NCBI RefSeq assembly: GCF_004766055.1
Contig: NZ_SPQR01000017.1
Span: 1 to 61,305, forward strand
Length of the DNA: 61,305 bases
Reading direction: 5' to 3'
Source: Desulfosporosinus sp. Sb-LF
GTDB taxonomy: Bacteria; Bacillota; Desulfitobacteriia; Desulfitobacteriales; Desulfitobacteriaceae
The number at the start of each line of letters is the position of its first letter. Position 1 is the stretch's first letter. The notes beneath the pieces are model-generated. The model saw nothing but the letters and a program-made list of their open reading frames with translations, was not told where the DNA came from and searched no databases. The position numbers were made by a program, and so were the translations under genes. Below are positions 27,111 to 35,868 of this stretch, piece by piece.

Positions 27111-29660
27111 CTATATAGATTCTATAGCCTGAATACGCTCTTGCAAATCAAATAGATATTGAAGGGCTTGACGCGCAGTCATGTCCTCTAGGACTAGTTG
27201 AGTAATTTCTTGCAAAATCGGGTGAGTATGCGGAACATCAAAGAGTGCCAATTGAGAAACAACCTTAGCCGGATTTTCCGCAGAATGCACTGGTTCGGAA
27301 GATTCTAATTCCAAGAGTAGGATTTTAGCTCGTTGAAGAAGTTCTTGGGGAAGACCAGCTAGGCGCGCTACTTGAATACCATAACTGCGGTCCGCCCGAC
27401 CGGGTAGTATCTTGTGTAAAAAAACGATGTCGTCCCCCCGTTCCTTTACACCAACATGAAGGTTAAAAAGCCTAGGGAATTCGTCTTGTAATTGCGTCAG
27501 CTCATGATAATGCGTAGCAAAAAGGGTCTTAGGATTGAACTCAGGATGCTGAACTAGATATTCTGTGACTGCCCATGCAATACTAAGTCCATCAAATGTT
27601 GCAGTCCCCCGTCCGATTTCATCTAAAATGATTAGGCTCTTCCCTGTAGCGTATTTCAGAATGTGTGCTACCTCTTGCATCTCAACCATAAAAGTACTTT
27701 GTCCAGCAGATAAATCATCGGAAGCACCCACACGAGTAAAAATTCGGTCGACCAGAGTGATGGTTGCCTTCTTAGCAGGTACAAAGGACCCTATATGTGC
27801 CATGAGAACAATTAAGGCCACCTGTCGCATATAGGTTGATTTACCTGCCATATTAGGCCCTGTGATGAGAGCTAACTGGTGACTATCTGAGATCGACGTA
27901 TCATTGGGAACGAACACACCAGGTTCGAGCATTTGTTCTACAACAGGATGTCGACCTTCTGTAATAAGAATCTGCCCGTCTATTTGAATCTGAGGGCGGA
28001 TATAGTGGTAACGAACAGCGACTTCTGCTAAACTGACAAAGACATCGATTTCGGCTAGTACCTGCGCTATATGCAAAACAACTCCAGAATAAGTACGGAC
28101 ATCTTCTCGCAGGGTCAAGAATAGTTCATACTCTAGTTCTTTGAGTTTTTCTTCTGCCCCCATGATTTTTTGTTCGTATTCTTTCAGTTCTGGGGTAATA
28201 AAGCGTTCAGCATTAGATAGAGTCTGCTTGCGTTGGTAGTCAGTAGGAATTAGATGCGCATTCGCATGGGTGATTTCAATATAGTAACCAAAAACTTTGT
28301 TATATCCTATCTTCAAAGAACGAATTCCGGAACGTTCGCGTTCAGCATTCTCAAGCTTGGCAACCCATTCTTTACCACCAGTTGAAATGGAGCGCAATTC
28401 ATCCACTTCTTGAGAATATCCAGTATGAATAATATTGCCATCTCGCAGTGATAGAGCGGGAGTAGGATTAATTGCCTTCTGCAGTTTATTAGCGAACGTG
28501 TCGAGTCCTTCCAGATGGGGAGCCATGATTCTAAGAGTTTCTGCTGAGCTAGACGAAAGGAGTGTTCGGATTTCAGGCAGTAGAGCCAAAGTTTGCGCCA
28601 AGGATAATATGTCTTTGGCATTTGCAGTCCCATAAGACACCTTTCCCATTAGGCGCTCCAAATCATATACTTCGGAAAGAAGCTTAGACAAGTCTTTGCG
28701 AAGAAATGAGTCAGATGTCAGTTCTTCGACAGCGTTAAGACGCCTCTCTATTTCATCTTGCATAAGCAAGGGCTTATCAATCCAGTTCTTTAAAAGCCTT
28801 CCACCGAAAGCAGTCTGTGTTAAATCCAGTACAGAAAGTAGTGTTCCTTTTTTTCCTTGATCTCGCAGGGATTCCGTGAGTTCGAGGTTACGACGGGTCC
28901 ACTGATCGAGGAACATCCAGTGTTCGGAACGAAACGTTTTTATCTCGATGATATGAGTCGGATCAACGCCAGGCATTGTTTCCAGTATATAGGTCCATAA
29001 AGAGTTTGCAGCCTGGGCAGCCACTGGAAATTCTTGCAATACCTCTAACTTTCCAAATCGATTCTGCAAGTCCTGACCGCAAAAGGTCTTTCGATCGCGC
29101 ATGCTACAATAATAACCTATCCAGGACTTAGGTTTTTTCACAAGTTCGGGAGGCAATAGAAGCTCGGCTGGATTAATCCTGGAAAGTTCCGCCTGGAGTA
29201 CCGCGATATCTGGGGTTTCGAAAATAGTAAATTCGCCAGTGGATAAATCAAGAAAGGCAAGTCCCCAGTGTTCGTCATGGTACACACTAGCTAAATAATG
29301 GTTGGTACGTTCAGAGACAGATTCGATGAGTGTACCTGGAGAAACGATACGAATAATATCGCGTTTCACAATTCCCTTAGCATTTTTAGCATCTTCCACT
29401 TGTTCACAAATCGCGACCTTATGGCCTGCATTGACCAACTTCGACAAATAGTTATCTAAAGCATGATAAGGGACGCCGCACATAGCGATGCGTTTCCCTC
29501 CCCCAGCATCACGACCAGTCAATGCAATTTGCAAAACAGGTGCTGCAACCTCTGCATCTTCCCCAAACATTTCATAAAAATCGCCAAGCCGATAAAAAAG
29601 AATAGCATCGGATGCTTTTGCTTTAATCCCTTGATATTGTTGCATCATCGGGGTGGTCAT
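27111..29660 (-). CDS. mutS: DNA mismatch repair protein MutS
   Basis: 849 residues, normal for MutS1. N-terminal mismatch-binding domain with GDFYEMF (the Phe-X-Glu wedge), then the connector, lever and clamp domains, and the ABC ATPase: Walker A GPNMAGKSTYMRQ (from 601), ASDDLSAGQSTFMVEM signature, Walker B SLIILDEIGRGTATFDG, and ATHYHELT. It binds mismatches and recruits MutL. First gene of the mutS-to-hfq run; start GTG or ATG at the 5' end is supported by AAAAGGGGAGGATACTAGGC upstream. Confidence 0.96.
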   Translation of the reverse strand: MTTPMMQQYQGIKAKASDAILFYRLGDFYEMFGEDAEVAAPVLQIALTGRDAGGGKRIAMCGVPYHALDNYLSKLVNAGHKVAICEQVEDAKNAKGIVKRDIIRIVSPGTLIESVSERTNHYLASVYHDEHWGLAFLDLSTGEFTIFETPDIAVLQAELSRINPAELLLPPELVKKPKSWIGYYCSMRDRKTFCGQDLQNRFGKLEVLQEFPVAAQAANSLWTYILETMPGVDPTHIIEIKTFRSEHWMFLDQWTRRNLELTESLRDQGKKGTLLSVLDLTQTAFGGRLLKNWIDKPLLMQDEIERRLNAVEELTSDSFLRKDLSKLLSEVYDLERLMGKVSYGTANAKDILSLAQTLALLPEIRTLLSSSSAETLRIMAPHLEGLDTFANKLQKAINPTPALSLRDGNIIHTGYSQEVDELRSISTGGKEWVAKLENAERERSGIRSLKIGYNKVFGYYIEITHANAHLIPTDYQRKQTLSNAERFITPELKEYEQKIMGAEEKLKELEYELFLTLREDVRTYSGVVLHIAQVLAEIDVFVSLAEVAVRYHYIRPQIQIDGQILITEGRHPVVEQMLEPGVFVPNDTSISDSHQLALITGPNMAGKSTYMRQVALIVLMAHIGSFVPAKKATITLVDRIFTRVGASDDLSAGQSTFMVEMQEVAHILKYATGKSLIILDEIGRGTATFDGLSIAWAVTEYLVQHPEFNPKTLFATHYHELTQLQDEFPRLFNLHVGVKERGDDIVFLHKILPGRADRSYGIQVARLAGLPQELLQRAKILLLELESSEPVHSAENPAKVVSQLALFDVPHTHPILQEITQLVLEDMTARQALQYLFDLQERIQAIESI

Positions 29661-29726
29661 GCCTAGTATCCTCCCCTTTTGAGAATTATTTCCAAAATAG
29701 AATAATTAAGTTATCTAAATAATCCT

Positions 29727-29761
29727 AAAAGGGAAGAGCTACAGAATTAGCCCTCCCCTTT
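29727..29761 (-). terminator. Terminator downstream of ylbF-like gene
   Basis: AAAAGGGAAGAGCT pairs imperfectly with AGCCCTCCCCTTTT, with loop ACAGAATT; the minus strand ends in CCCTTTTAGG. It lies 30 bases after the ylbF-like gene and ahead of mutS. Confidence 0.7.
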
Positions 29762-29790
29762 TCATGATTGATTTTTGTAGTTGTCTTGGA

Positions 29791-30207
29791 TTAGTGTCCG
29801 CCACAACCACAGCCACCACTACTACCACACCCACCGCTAGAACAACTGTCATCCGAACACGAACAACCGTTATCAGAACCAGCGATCGCTCCTGCTAAAA
29901 TAGAGTTAACACTATCTAACATTTGCGTGAATTTGTCTTGGGCATTCATGTAGGCTGCAATAGAAGGATTCGCTTCCACTTTGGTTTCGATTTCATCGAC
30001 CGCATTTTTATCTGCTTCAGAAAGTTCTTGATCGCTTTGTTGCATTTCCATAAAGCGTTCTTGAGCTTTCTGTAATTCTGCAATCAATAATTGGGCTGAA
30101 ACGTCAGCAGACATTGCATCTTCCATGCTGTGTAATTCAGCTAGTTCGGGGCTTCGGGCAATGGCATCAGCTAATAATCGGGCATTTTCTAAAATCTCAT
30201 TTGTCAT
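29791..30207 (-). CDS. YlbF/YmcA family protein with Cys/Gly-rich tail
   Basis: 138 residues. Residues 1-105 match the helical YlbF/YmcA fold (ARLLADAIARSPEL, LIAELQKAQERFMEMQQ, AQDKFTQMLDSVNSILAGAI). In Bacillus YlbF, YmcA and YaaT form a complex that carries iron-sulfur clusters and affects RNase Y, sporulation and competence. The last 25 residues hold seven Cys among Gly/Ser (CSCSDDSC...GCGSSGGCGCGGH), which could bind metal. It is 81 bases after miaB on the same strand, with a terminator following. Confidence 0.8.
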   Translation of the reverse strand: MTNEILENARLLADAIARSPELAELHSMEDAMSADVSAQLLIAELQKAQERFMEMQQSDQELSEADKNAVDEIETKVEANPSIAAYMNAQDKFTQMLDSVNSILAGAIAGSDNGCSCSDDSCSSGGCGSSGGCGCGGH

Positions 30208-30287
30208 TGTTACACCTCCGCATAATACATTCTACATTAGGCTGCTTAATTCCTGCATTAAATATTAAGTTAAAACAAATTCTACAT

Positions 30288-31619
30288 TTAAAGATTTTCA
30301 ATGTCACCGACTAAAGTCCATGATCCTGCTTCATGGATCCGAACGTTAACTAATGAACCTATAATCTCCGAATCACCACTAAATACTACAAGTTCGTTTC
30401 CACGAGTTCGTCCTGTTAGACGCTCAGAATTTGTTCTACTGAGCCCCTCGACGAGCACCTCGTAGATTTTTCCAATCATACTTTGCCGCCATTTCAAACT
30501 GTTTTGGTTTTGTACACTCATTAACCTTTGTAACCGACGTTTCTTGACATCAAGAGGAATCTGACTATTCATTTCAGCTGCAGGCGTACCCGAACGCTTA
30601 GAATACATAAAGGTGAATGCTTGCCCATAATGAACTGTGTCCATTATAGCTAGGGTTTGCTCAAAATCCTCATCTGATTCACCGGGAAATCCAACAATAA
30701 TATCTGTCGTTAAGCTAGCGTGCGGAAGGAGTTCACGAATTTTCCGAACTCGACTCAAATAGTATTCCCTAGTGTATTTCCGATTCATACGCTGTAAAAT
30801 AAAATTACTTCCTGATTGAATAGGGAGATGGAAATGCTCACAAAGCTTCTGCCCCTCAGCAATCGTATTGATCAACTTATCCGATAGATCCTTGGGGTGA
30901 GACGTAATAAAACGCACCCGCAAAAGAAGGGGAATTTGATCTACCTTTTGTAACAAATCCGCAAAGTCATAGGCTGGAGAAAATTCCTTCCCGTAAGAGT
31001 TTACATTCTGTCCGAGTAAAGTTACTTCTCGACACCCTCTTTTTACAAGATCTTCTATTTCTTGAATAATTTCTTCGGGCTTACGGCTGCGTTCTCTGCC
31101 GCGCACATGTGGAACAATGCAATAAGAGCAGAAATTATCGCAACCGTACATGATATTAACGTTCGCTTTCAACTTTCCCTTCTCGGCAAGAGGGGTAGAT
31201 TCTTCGGTTATATTAGGTTCTTGCCAAACTTCTGCAGCTTTTCCTCCCTGATCGACTTGCTGAAGAAGAGCTGAAAAGTTGTGTAAATTATGCGTTCCAG
31301 CCCAAATATCTACGTGAGGTGCACGTTTCTGCAGTCGTTCTAAAGCACCTGGTTGTTGAACCATGCAGCCACTAATAGCAATTTTAAGGTTTGGATTTCT
31401 TTCTTTCAGTTTCTTAAGTTCACCGATTTTACCCATTATCTTATTTTCTGCGCTTTCTCTTACGCAACAAGTGTTAATGATAACTAAGTCTGCATTTTCA
31501 AGTTCATCTGAACTTGTGTAGCCTTTTTGTCTGGTGATGTCTGTCAATGTTTCTGCATCCCGTTCAGACATCTGGCAACCATAAGCTAGTGTAACAACTT
31601 TCTTGTTCTTTTCCACCAA
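30288..31619 (-). CDS. miaB: tRNA-2-methylthio-N6-dimethylallyladenosine synthase
   Basis: Radical-SAM methylthiotransferase acting after MiaA. 443 residues. UPF0004 domain with three cluster Cys (YGCQM, NTCCVRESAE, SGCMVQQ), radical SAM CDNFCSYC (CxxxCxxC), and a C-terminal TRAM domain (VLVEGLSRTNSERLTGRT). Start is TTG 31619 or the adjacent GTG, after TAGGAGC. Upstream 124 bases are free of genes. Confidence 0.95.
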   Translation of the reverse strand: MVEKNKKVVTLAYGCQMSERDAETLTDITRQKGYTSSDELENADLVIINTCCVRESAENKIMGKIGELKKLKERNPNLKIAISGCMVQQPGALERLQKRAPHVDIWAGTHNLHNFSALLQQVDQGGKAAEVWQEPNITEESTPLAEKGKLKANVNIMYGCDNFCSYCIVPHVRGRERSRKPEEIIQEIEDLVKRGCREVTLLGQNVNSYGKEFSPAYDFADLLQKVDQIPLLLRVRFITSHPKDLSDKLINTIAEGQKLCEHFHLPIQSGSNFILQRMNRKYTREYYLSRVRKIRELLPHASLTTDIIVGFPGESDEDFEQTLAIMDTVHYGQAFTFMYSKRSGTPAAEMNSQIPLDVKKRRLQRLMSVQNQNSLKWRQSMIGKIYEVLVEGLSRTNSERLTGRTRGNELVVFSGDSEIIGSLVNVRIHEAGSWTLVGDIENL

Positions 31620-31743
31620 AAGTCAGCTCCTAAATCGTGACCTTAATATTTCTAAACTCATTATAATGTAAACAATGATGAAAAGCCAAAACAAAAGCCC
31701 ATTGGCGATTTGCAATGCTGTGGTTTTCTTGTAATGAAACCCT

Positions 31744-32793
31744 TTAAAGATTACGGAACACCCCAGCCTTTTTTAAAGCTTGATAAGCAATAAGCACAAA
31801 AGGCCCTAAGATTAATCCGATTACACCAGTTGAGGCCAGGCCAATGTACATACTCACGAGAACGAAAAGCGGATCAAGTCCTACATTATCTCCAAGAATT
31901 TTAGGCTCAATGATGTGCCTCAAAATAGTGATAACCGTTGTAAGTAGTAATAGTTCTACAGCAAACAGAGTATGACCGCTTAAAAAGGCTAAAATAGCCC
32001 AAGGAAAAAGAATAATACCTACCCCTAAAACTGGGAGTATTCCAAAAATTCCAGTGATAGTTCCTACTGCAATCGCATATTTGGCATGGAAAATAATTAA
32101 TCCCATTATGGACAGAAACAGTGTAATCAGAAAAACTATAAATTCTGCCCGAACAAAACCTGCAAAGGCTCGAGAAAAATCACGACCTAATTCGCTGAGG
32201 TCCTCACGCCATTCCAGAGGAAAAATATGCGAAAATTCACTGAGGTATCGTTTTGAGGCTATCGACATAAAAAACGTTGCAACTAGGGCAATTACAATCA
32301 CAATAATGATTTCGGGGATCTTAGCGGCTAACGATAAAACACTTGCAAGTACGGCAGGAATATTATTGATGAATTCTTTCACAGTATTATTAAGTGCGTC
32401 AAGATTATTTCCAGGAAGTTTTAAATAATAAACTTCCACTTTGGTGATCCAATGCATAAAAAAGTGTTGTAATAATTGATTATAATAGGGCCAGTGTATA
32501 TAAATATCCTGAACTTCTCGAACTAATCGTATAATCAGTAGCGTTATAATAACGCCTAATCCTCCGATTTCAATAATCATGGCCGTTAAAACTGCAGCTA
32601 CATGTGGGAGGCGAACCTTTTGAGCCAGAAAGTTCCTTAAAGGACTAATAGTTACGGTCAAGATAAATGCCAGAATAAAGGGCAAGAATAAATGGATAAA
32701 GTGTCCAATAAGATAAATAAGCCCTCCTGTTATAACCCAGAAGGCTATGAACTTTAAACTTCGATTCATAAATGTTTTGGTTACTTGATTCAC
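31744..32793 (-). CDS. AI-2E family transporter/permease
   Basis: About 349 residues from GTG 32793, which shares its G with the TAG stop of the upstream carboxypeptidase gene; a start 45 bases earlier would lie inside that gene. Seven to eight membrane helices (FIAFWVITGGLIYLIGHF, LFLPFILAFILTVTISPL, AAVLTAMIIEIGGLGVIITL, VALVATFFMS and four near the C-terminus) and the late GLILGPFVLIAYQAL match the AI-2E/YdiK/TqsA permease family. Members export diverse small solutes; no autoinducer role should be assumed. Confidence 0.85.
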   Translation of the reverse strand: MNQVTKTFMNRSLKFIAFWVITGGLIYLIGHFIHLFLPFILAFILTVTISPLRNFLAQKVRLPHVAAVLTAMIIEIGGLGVIITLLIIRLVREVQDIYIHWPYYNQLLQHFFMHWITKVEVYYLKLPGNNLDALNNTVKEFINNIPAVLASVLSLAAKIPEIIIVIVIALVATFFMSIASKRYLSEFSHIFPLEWREDLSELGRDFSRAFAGFVRAEFIVFLITLFLSIMGLIIFHAKYAIAVGTITGIFGILPVLGVGIILFPWAILAFLSGHTLFAVELLLLTTVITILRHIIEPKILGDNVGLDPLFVLVSMYIGLASTGVIGLILGPFVLIAYQALKKAGVFRNL

Positions 32794-34049
32794 TAATTGG
32801 ATGACTCCCTTCTTCGGGTAAACCGTCTTTGCTTGCATCTTTGGAAATCAGAATATCTTTTGTTCCAAATGAAGAGTGGTAAAATGATACCCATAATAAT
32901 TATTCCAATAACCCAGGGCAGATATGAATGTGTTTTTACTTGCTTGGTTGGCGCAGAAATTGATCGTGAGGATTTTAAGGGTAACGTGTTTAACAGTGTG
33001 CCTTTATTCAAAACCTCGACATTGGCAAGAACTTGTCCTTCTTCTACTGAAGTAAGAGCACTGGTGTAAGTAGGTATTACGCGTAAATCCAGTGTAGGAC
33101 TTTGTTCATTGAGTTTCGTCGTTATATAAATTGGACGATCGATGATGAGATTCATTGGTTCGTTATTCACCATCGCTGTGGAAATGACAGAGCCTGTAGG
33201 TTTTAATATCGTTTGCTTATATTGAGTAAAACCATATTCAAACATATCCTGCATGTCTGTGTAGATTTCACGACCTGGGGATTTAAGGATCACGCCAATA
33301 AGCTGGCGGCCATCCTTTGTTACCGATGCGACAAGACAGTTCTGCGCAGCTGCTGTATAACCAGTCTTAATACCATCTACTGCAGAGTCTCTCCATAACA
33401 ATTTATTTTCATTAACCATTTGTATCGGAAGATCGGCTTTTGATCGAGATATGGCCTGAGATTTCGTACGTACGTACTGTGCAAAAACAGGATTCTGATA
33501 AGCGACCCTGGCTATTAGCGCGAGATCATGTGCTGTTGTGACATGCCCAGACTCTGTTAAGCCACTTGGATTTTGAAAATGGGTCTCTGTCGCTCCAATT
33601 TCCAAAGCACGTTGATTCATCATATCAACGAAGTTTGGCAAATCACTTCCTATATATTCCGCAATATCGACTGCGGCATCGTTGGCAGAGTTTAATAGTA
33701 ATGCATAGAGAAGATCCTTTAATAGCAACTTTTCACCGGGCGCTAGATAAATTTGCGTACCATATACAAGTTTATTATTAAGCATTGTTGTACTTGCTGT
33801 AACAGTTTCATTCAAATTACCACGTTCAATAGCCAAAAGCCCCGTCATAATTTTTGTGGTACTTGCAGGAGCCAGTGGCTTATCAGGATTTTTCATAAAA
33901 AGAGTTTGCCCCGACTTTACATCGATCAAATAGGCACCTTCTCCGTGAACTTGAGGTAATTTTACAAGAGTAGCGTCTTCAGCGAACGCAGTAGAAGTAA
34001 CACTAACCATCATGAAAATTGCAAGAAGAAAAGCAGTGATGAATTTCAA
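32793..34049 (-). CDS. D-alanyl-D-alanine carboxypeptidase (DacF-type)
   Basis: 418 residues. Signal peptide 1-23 (cleavage after AFA), S11 domain with PASTTK (Ser63, Lys66), SAND (121-124), KTGYT (228-232), a C-terminal beta-rich PBP5-like domain (about 255-345), and a membrane anchor near 375-397. This is the standard PBP5/DacF layout. It trims peptidoglycan pentapeptides, with DacF-type members serving in spores. SD AGAGGTG. It is 27 bases after degV and translationally coupled to the permease gene. Confidence 0.93.
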   Translation of the reverse strand: MKFITAFLLAIFMMVSVTSTAFAEDATLVKLPQVHGEGAYLIDVKSGQTLFMKNPDKPLAPASTTKIMTGLLAIERGNLNETVTASTTMLNNKLVYGTQIYLAPGEKLLLKDLLYALLLNSANDAAVDIAEYIGSDLPNFVDMMNQRALEIGATETHFQNPSGLTESGHVTTAHDLALIARVAYQNPVFAQYVRTKSQAISRSKADLPIQMVNENKLLWRDSAVDGIKTGYTAAAQNCLVASVTKDGRQLIGVILKSPGREIYTDMQDMFEYGFTQYKQTILKPTGSVISTAMVNNEPMNLIIDRPIYITTKLNEQSPTLDLRVIPTYTSALTSVEEGQVLANVEVLNKGTLLNTLPLKSSRSISAPTKQVKTHSYLPWVIGIIIMGIILPLFIWNKRYSDFQRCKQRRFTRRRESSN

Positions 34050-34076
34050 TGAAGTACACCTCTTATTCTGTCGTGT

Positions 34077-34922
34077 TCATACCTGATAAAATAGTGCAAG
34101 TGTTCCAGGTCCAGTATGACTTCCGACGACACACCCAATTTCACTAATCCAGATATCCTTTACCGTGAAGCGTTGTCGAATTTCATCTACTAAAATCTGG
34201 GCATCATCTAAACATGCAGAATGAGAAATCCCCAAAATTTGCTGTTCGGGATGAGCTATTTCTCGAGCCATTACTTCTACTAATTTGCGAATTGCTGCTC
34301 GTCGGGATCGAACTTTGGCAAAAGGTTCAATTTTACCATCTGGGGTAATATGCAAGACGGGTTTAATATCGAGTAGTCCACCAAAAAATCCTGTTGTTTT
34401 GCTCACTCTTCCACCCTTTACGAGATGTTCTAGTGTATCTAGCGCAAAAACATAACGCATGTTTTTGCGAATTTCAAATAGTTTGGGTTCCACTTCAGCC
34501 CAAGATGCCTTATTTTTTAGGATTTCCTGCGCATTCAGCGCAAGCAAACCATATCCAAATGATGCTCCCAAGCTATCAATAATATACACCCGATCTGGAG
34601 CAGAGGTCATTTCACGTAACAGTTGAGCCGTCGAAAACGTCGAACTTAACTTGGAAGAAAGATGAATCGCCACTACTTCATGCCCCTCGGACAAGATTCT
34701 CTCATAATGTTCCAAAAGAATTTTCGGATTGGGTTGTGATGTTTTCGGCAATTCTCTAAAGTTTTTAAATTGGGCATAGAAATCTTTAGTTGTTAATTCA
34801 AACCCTTCTAAATAGGTCTTCCCATTTATGTTAACAGCCATAGGAACAGTGACTATACCTGCGGTGGTTGCAAGGTGAATGGGTATATCGGATGCACTGT
34901 CCACAATAATTTTGAAGGACAT
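34077..34922 (-). CDS. DegV family fatty-acid-binding protein
   Basis: 281 residues, usual for the family. N-terminal IIVDSASDIPIHLA, VAIHLSSKLSSTFSTAQL, VYIIDSLGASFGYGLLA, the central KGGRVSKTTGFFGGLLDIKPVL and the C-terminal GCVVGSHTGPGTLALFY are DegV signatures. These proteins bind fatty acids for the FakA/FakB kinase; no fakA is in the window. GGAGGTG precedes ATG. Followed at 27 bases by the carboxypeptidase gene. Confidence 0.93.
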   Translation of the reverse strand: MSFKIIVDSASDIPIHLATTAGIVTVPMAVNINGKTYLEGFELTTKDFYAQFKNFRELPKTSQPNPKILLEHYERILSEGHEVVAIHLSSKLSSTFSTAQLLREMTSAPDRVYIIDSLGASFGYGLLALNAQEILKNKASWAEVEPKLFEIRKNMRYVFALDTLEHLVKGGRVSKTTGFFGGLLDIKPVLHITPDGKIEPFAKVRSRRAAIRKLVEVMAREIAHPEQQILGISHSACLDDAQILVDEIRQRFTVKDIWISEIGCVVGSHTGPGTLALFYQV

Positions 34923-34995
34923 TAAAACACCTCCTACAAGACAATGCGACCTAATTATAATTCGGGTAAAACTAGGATAATCCTGCTAAACGTAT

Positions 34996-35031
34996 AAAAA
35001 AAATGCTCATCATCTTCGATAAGCATTTTAT
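34996..35031 (-). terminator. Terminator after the 40-codon gene
   Basis: AAAATGCTCATC pairs with GATAAGCATTTT around a short loop; the minus-strand exit is a T-rich run (RC of TATAAAAAAA). It lies 50 bases past the small gene at 35080-35202. Confidence 0.7.
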
Positions 35032-35079
35032 ATATTTTAGAAAATCTAACGAGCATACGATCTAGAAATGACCGTTTCA

Positions 35080-35202
35080 TTAAGATGCGAATTTCTGAAT
35101 GATTGCATGTTGCCCAAGGGTAGCCATCAGTGACGAAAGTTCCTGCTTCTTTACGAGCCGATAATTAACTTCTTCTCCTTCGATCCACGTTACAAGAAAC
35201 AT
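35080..35202 (-). CDS. Small protein, 40 residues
   Basis: Reads MFLVTWIEGEEVNYRLV, then KKQELSSLMATLGQH, then AIIQKFAS, stop TAA. The ATG follows a very strong ribosome site (GGGGAGGG, five bases before it) and the gene ends shortly before a terminator, so it is probably real. No recognised family. It has no membrane segment and is mildly amphipathic. Confidence 0.6.
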   Translation of the reverse strand: MFLVTWIEGEEVNYRLVKKQELSSLMATLGQHAIIQKFAS

Positions 35203-35284
35203 AGAATCCCTCCCCATCTGTATTATGTATACATAATACCATAACAAAAGAAGGAATACAATAGATTTATTATACCTTCTCCGA

Positions 35285-35704
35285 CTAAGGGATTAGATCA
35301 CTACTAACGGGTTGCAAAAGTGACCAAATTGGGTATCTATGTACGTCAGCCATACGACCTTCTTTATTAATAAACACATGCACTGTTTTCCCTTCTGCTA
35401 ACAGGGTTTCATCACGATAGACGAGATAAGAAAAACTAACAGAACGCGATGATATTTTATCTATTTCGGTAACAATCACAAGTTCATCATCATAATGAGT
35501 TGGCTTACGGTAACGGCAGCTAGCTTCTACGACTGCCAAGCCTAAACCTTGTTCTTCGAACTTCGTATAGGGAAGGCCTATTTCCCGAAAGAGTTCTGAC
35601 CTTCCCACCTCGAACCAAATAAGATAATTCGAATGATAAACAATACCCATTTGATCGGTTTCAGCATAACGAACACGCAAACGTGTTTTAGAAGATAATC
35701 CCAT
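35285..35704 (-). CDS. Acyl-CoA thioesterase (YbgC/4HBT hot-dog fold)
   Basis: 139 residues from ATG 35704 (GAGGAGGG upstream). RVRYAETDQMGIVYHSNYLIWFEVGR is the 4-hydroxybenzoyl-CoA thioesterase signature with the catalytic Asp (DQMGIVYHSNY); ASCRYRKPTHYDD follows. These enzymes hydrolyse acyl-CoAs in the cytoplasm; the natural substrate is unknown. It stands alone, with 82 bases to the small gene downstream. Confidence 0.9.
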   Translation of the reverse strand: MGLSSKTRLRVRYAETDQMGIVYHSNYLIWFEVGRSELFREIGLPYTKFEEQGLGLAVVEASCRYRKPTHYDDELVIVTEIDKISSRSVSFSYLVYRDETLLAEGKTVHVFINKEGRMADVHRYPIWSLLQPVSSDLIP

Positions 35705-35868
35705 CAATGACCCTCCTCAAATCATCCAGAATCTTATATGTAGTTTATAATTTACTAGTAATCTTAACCCCATATGTTCCAAGGAAATCACATTAATTCC
35801 CAATCTGCTACACTAATAAAATTACAACTGTAGACTTTAAATTAGAGCACCACTGATACTCTGGATTC

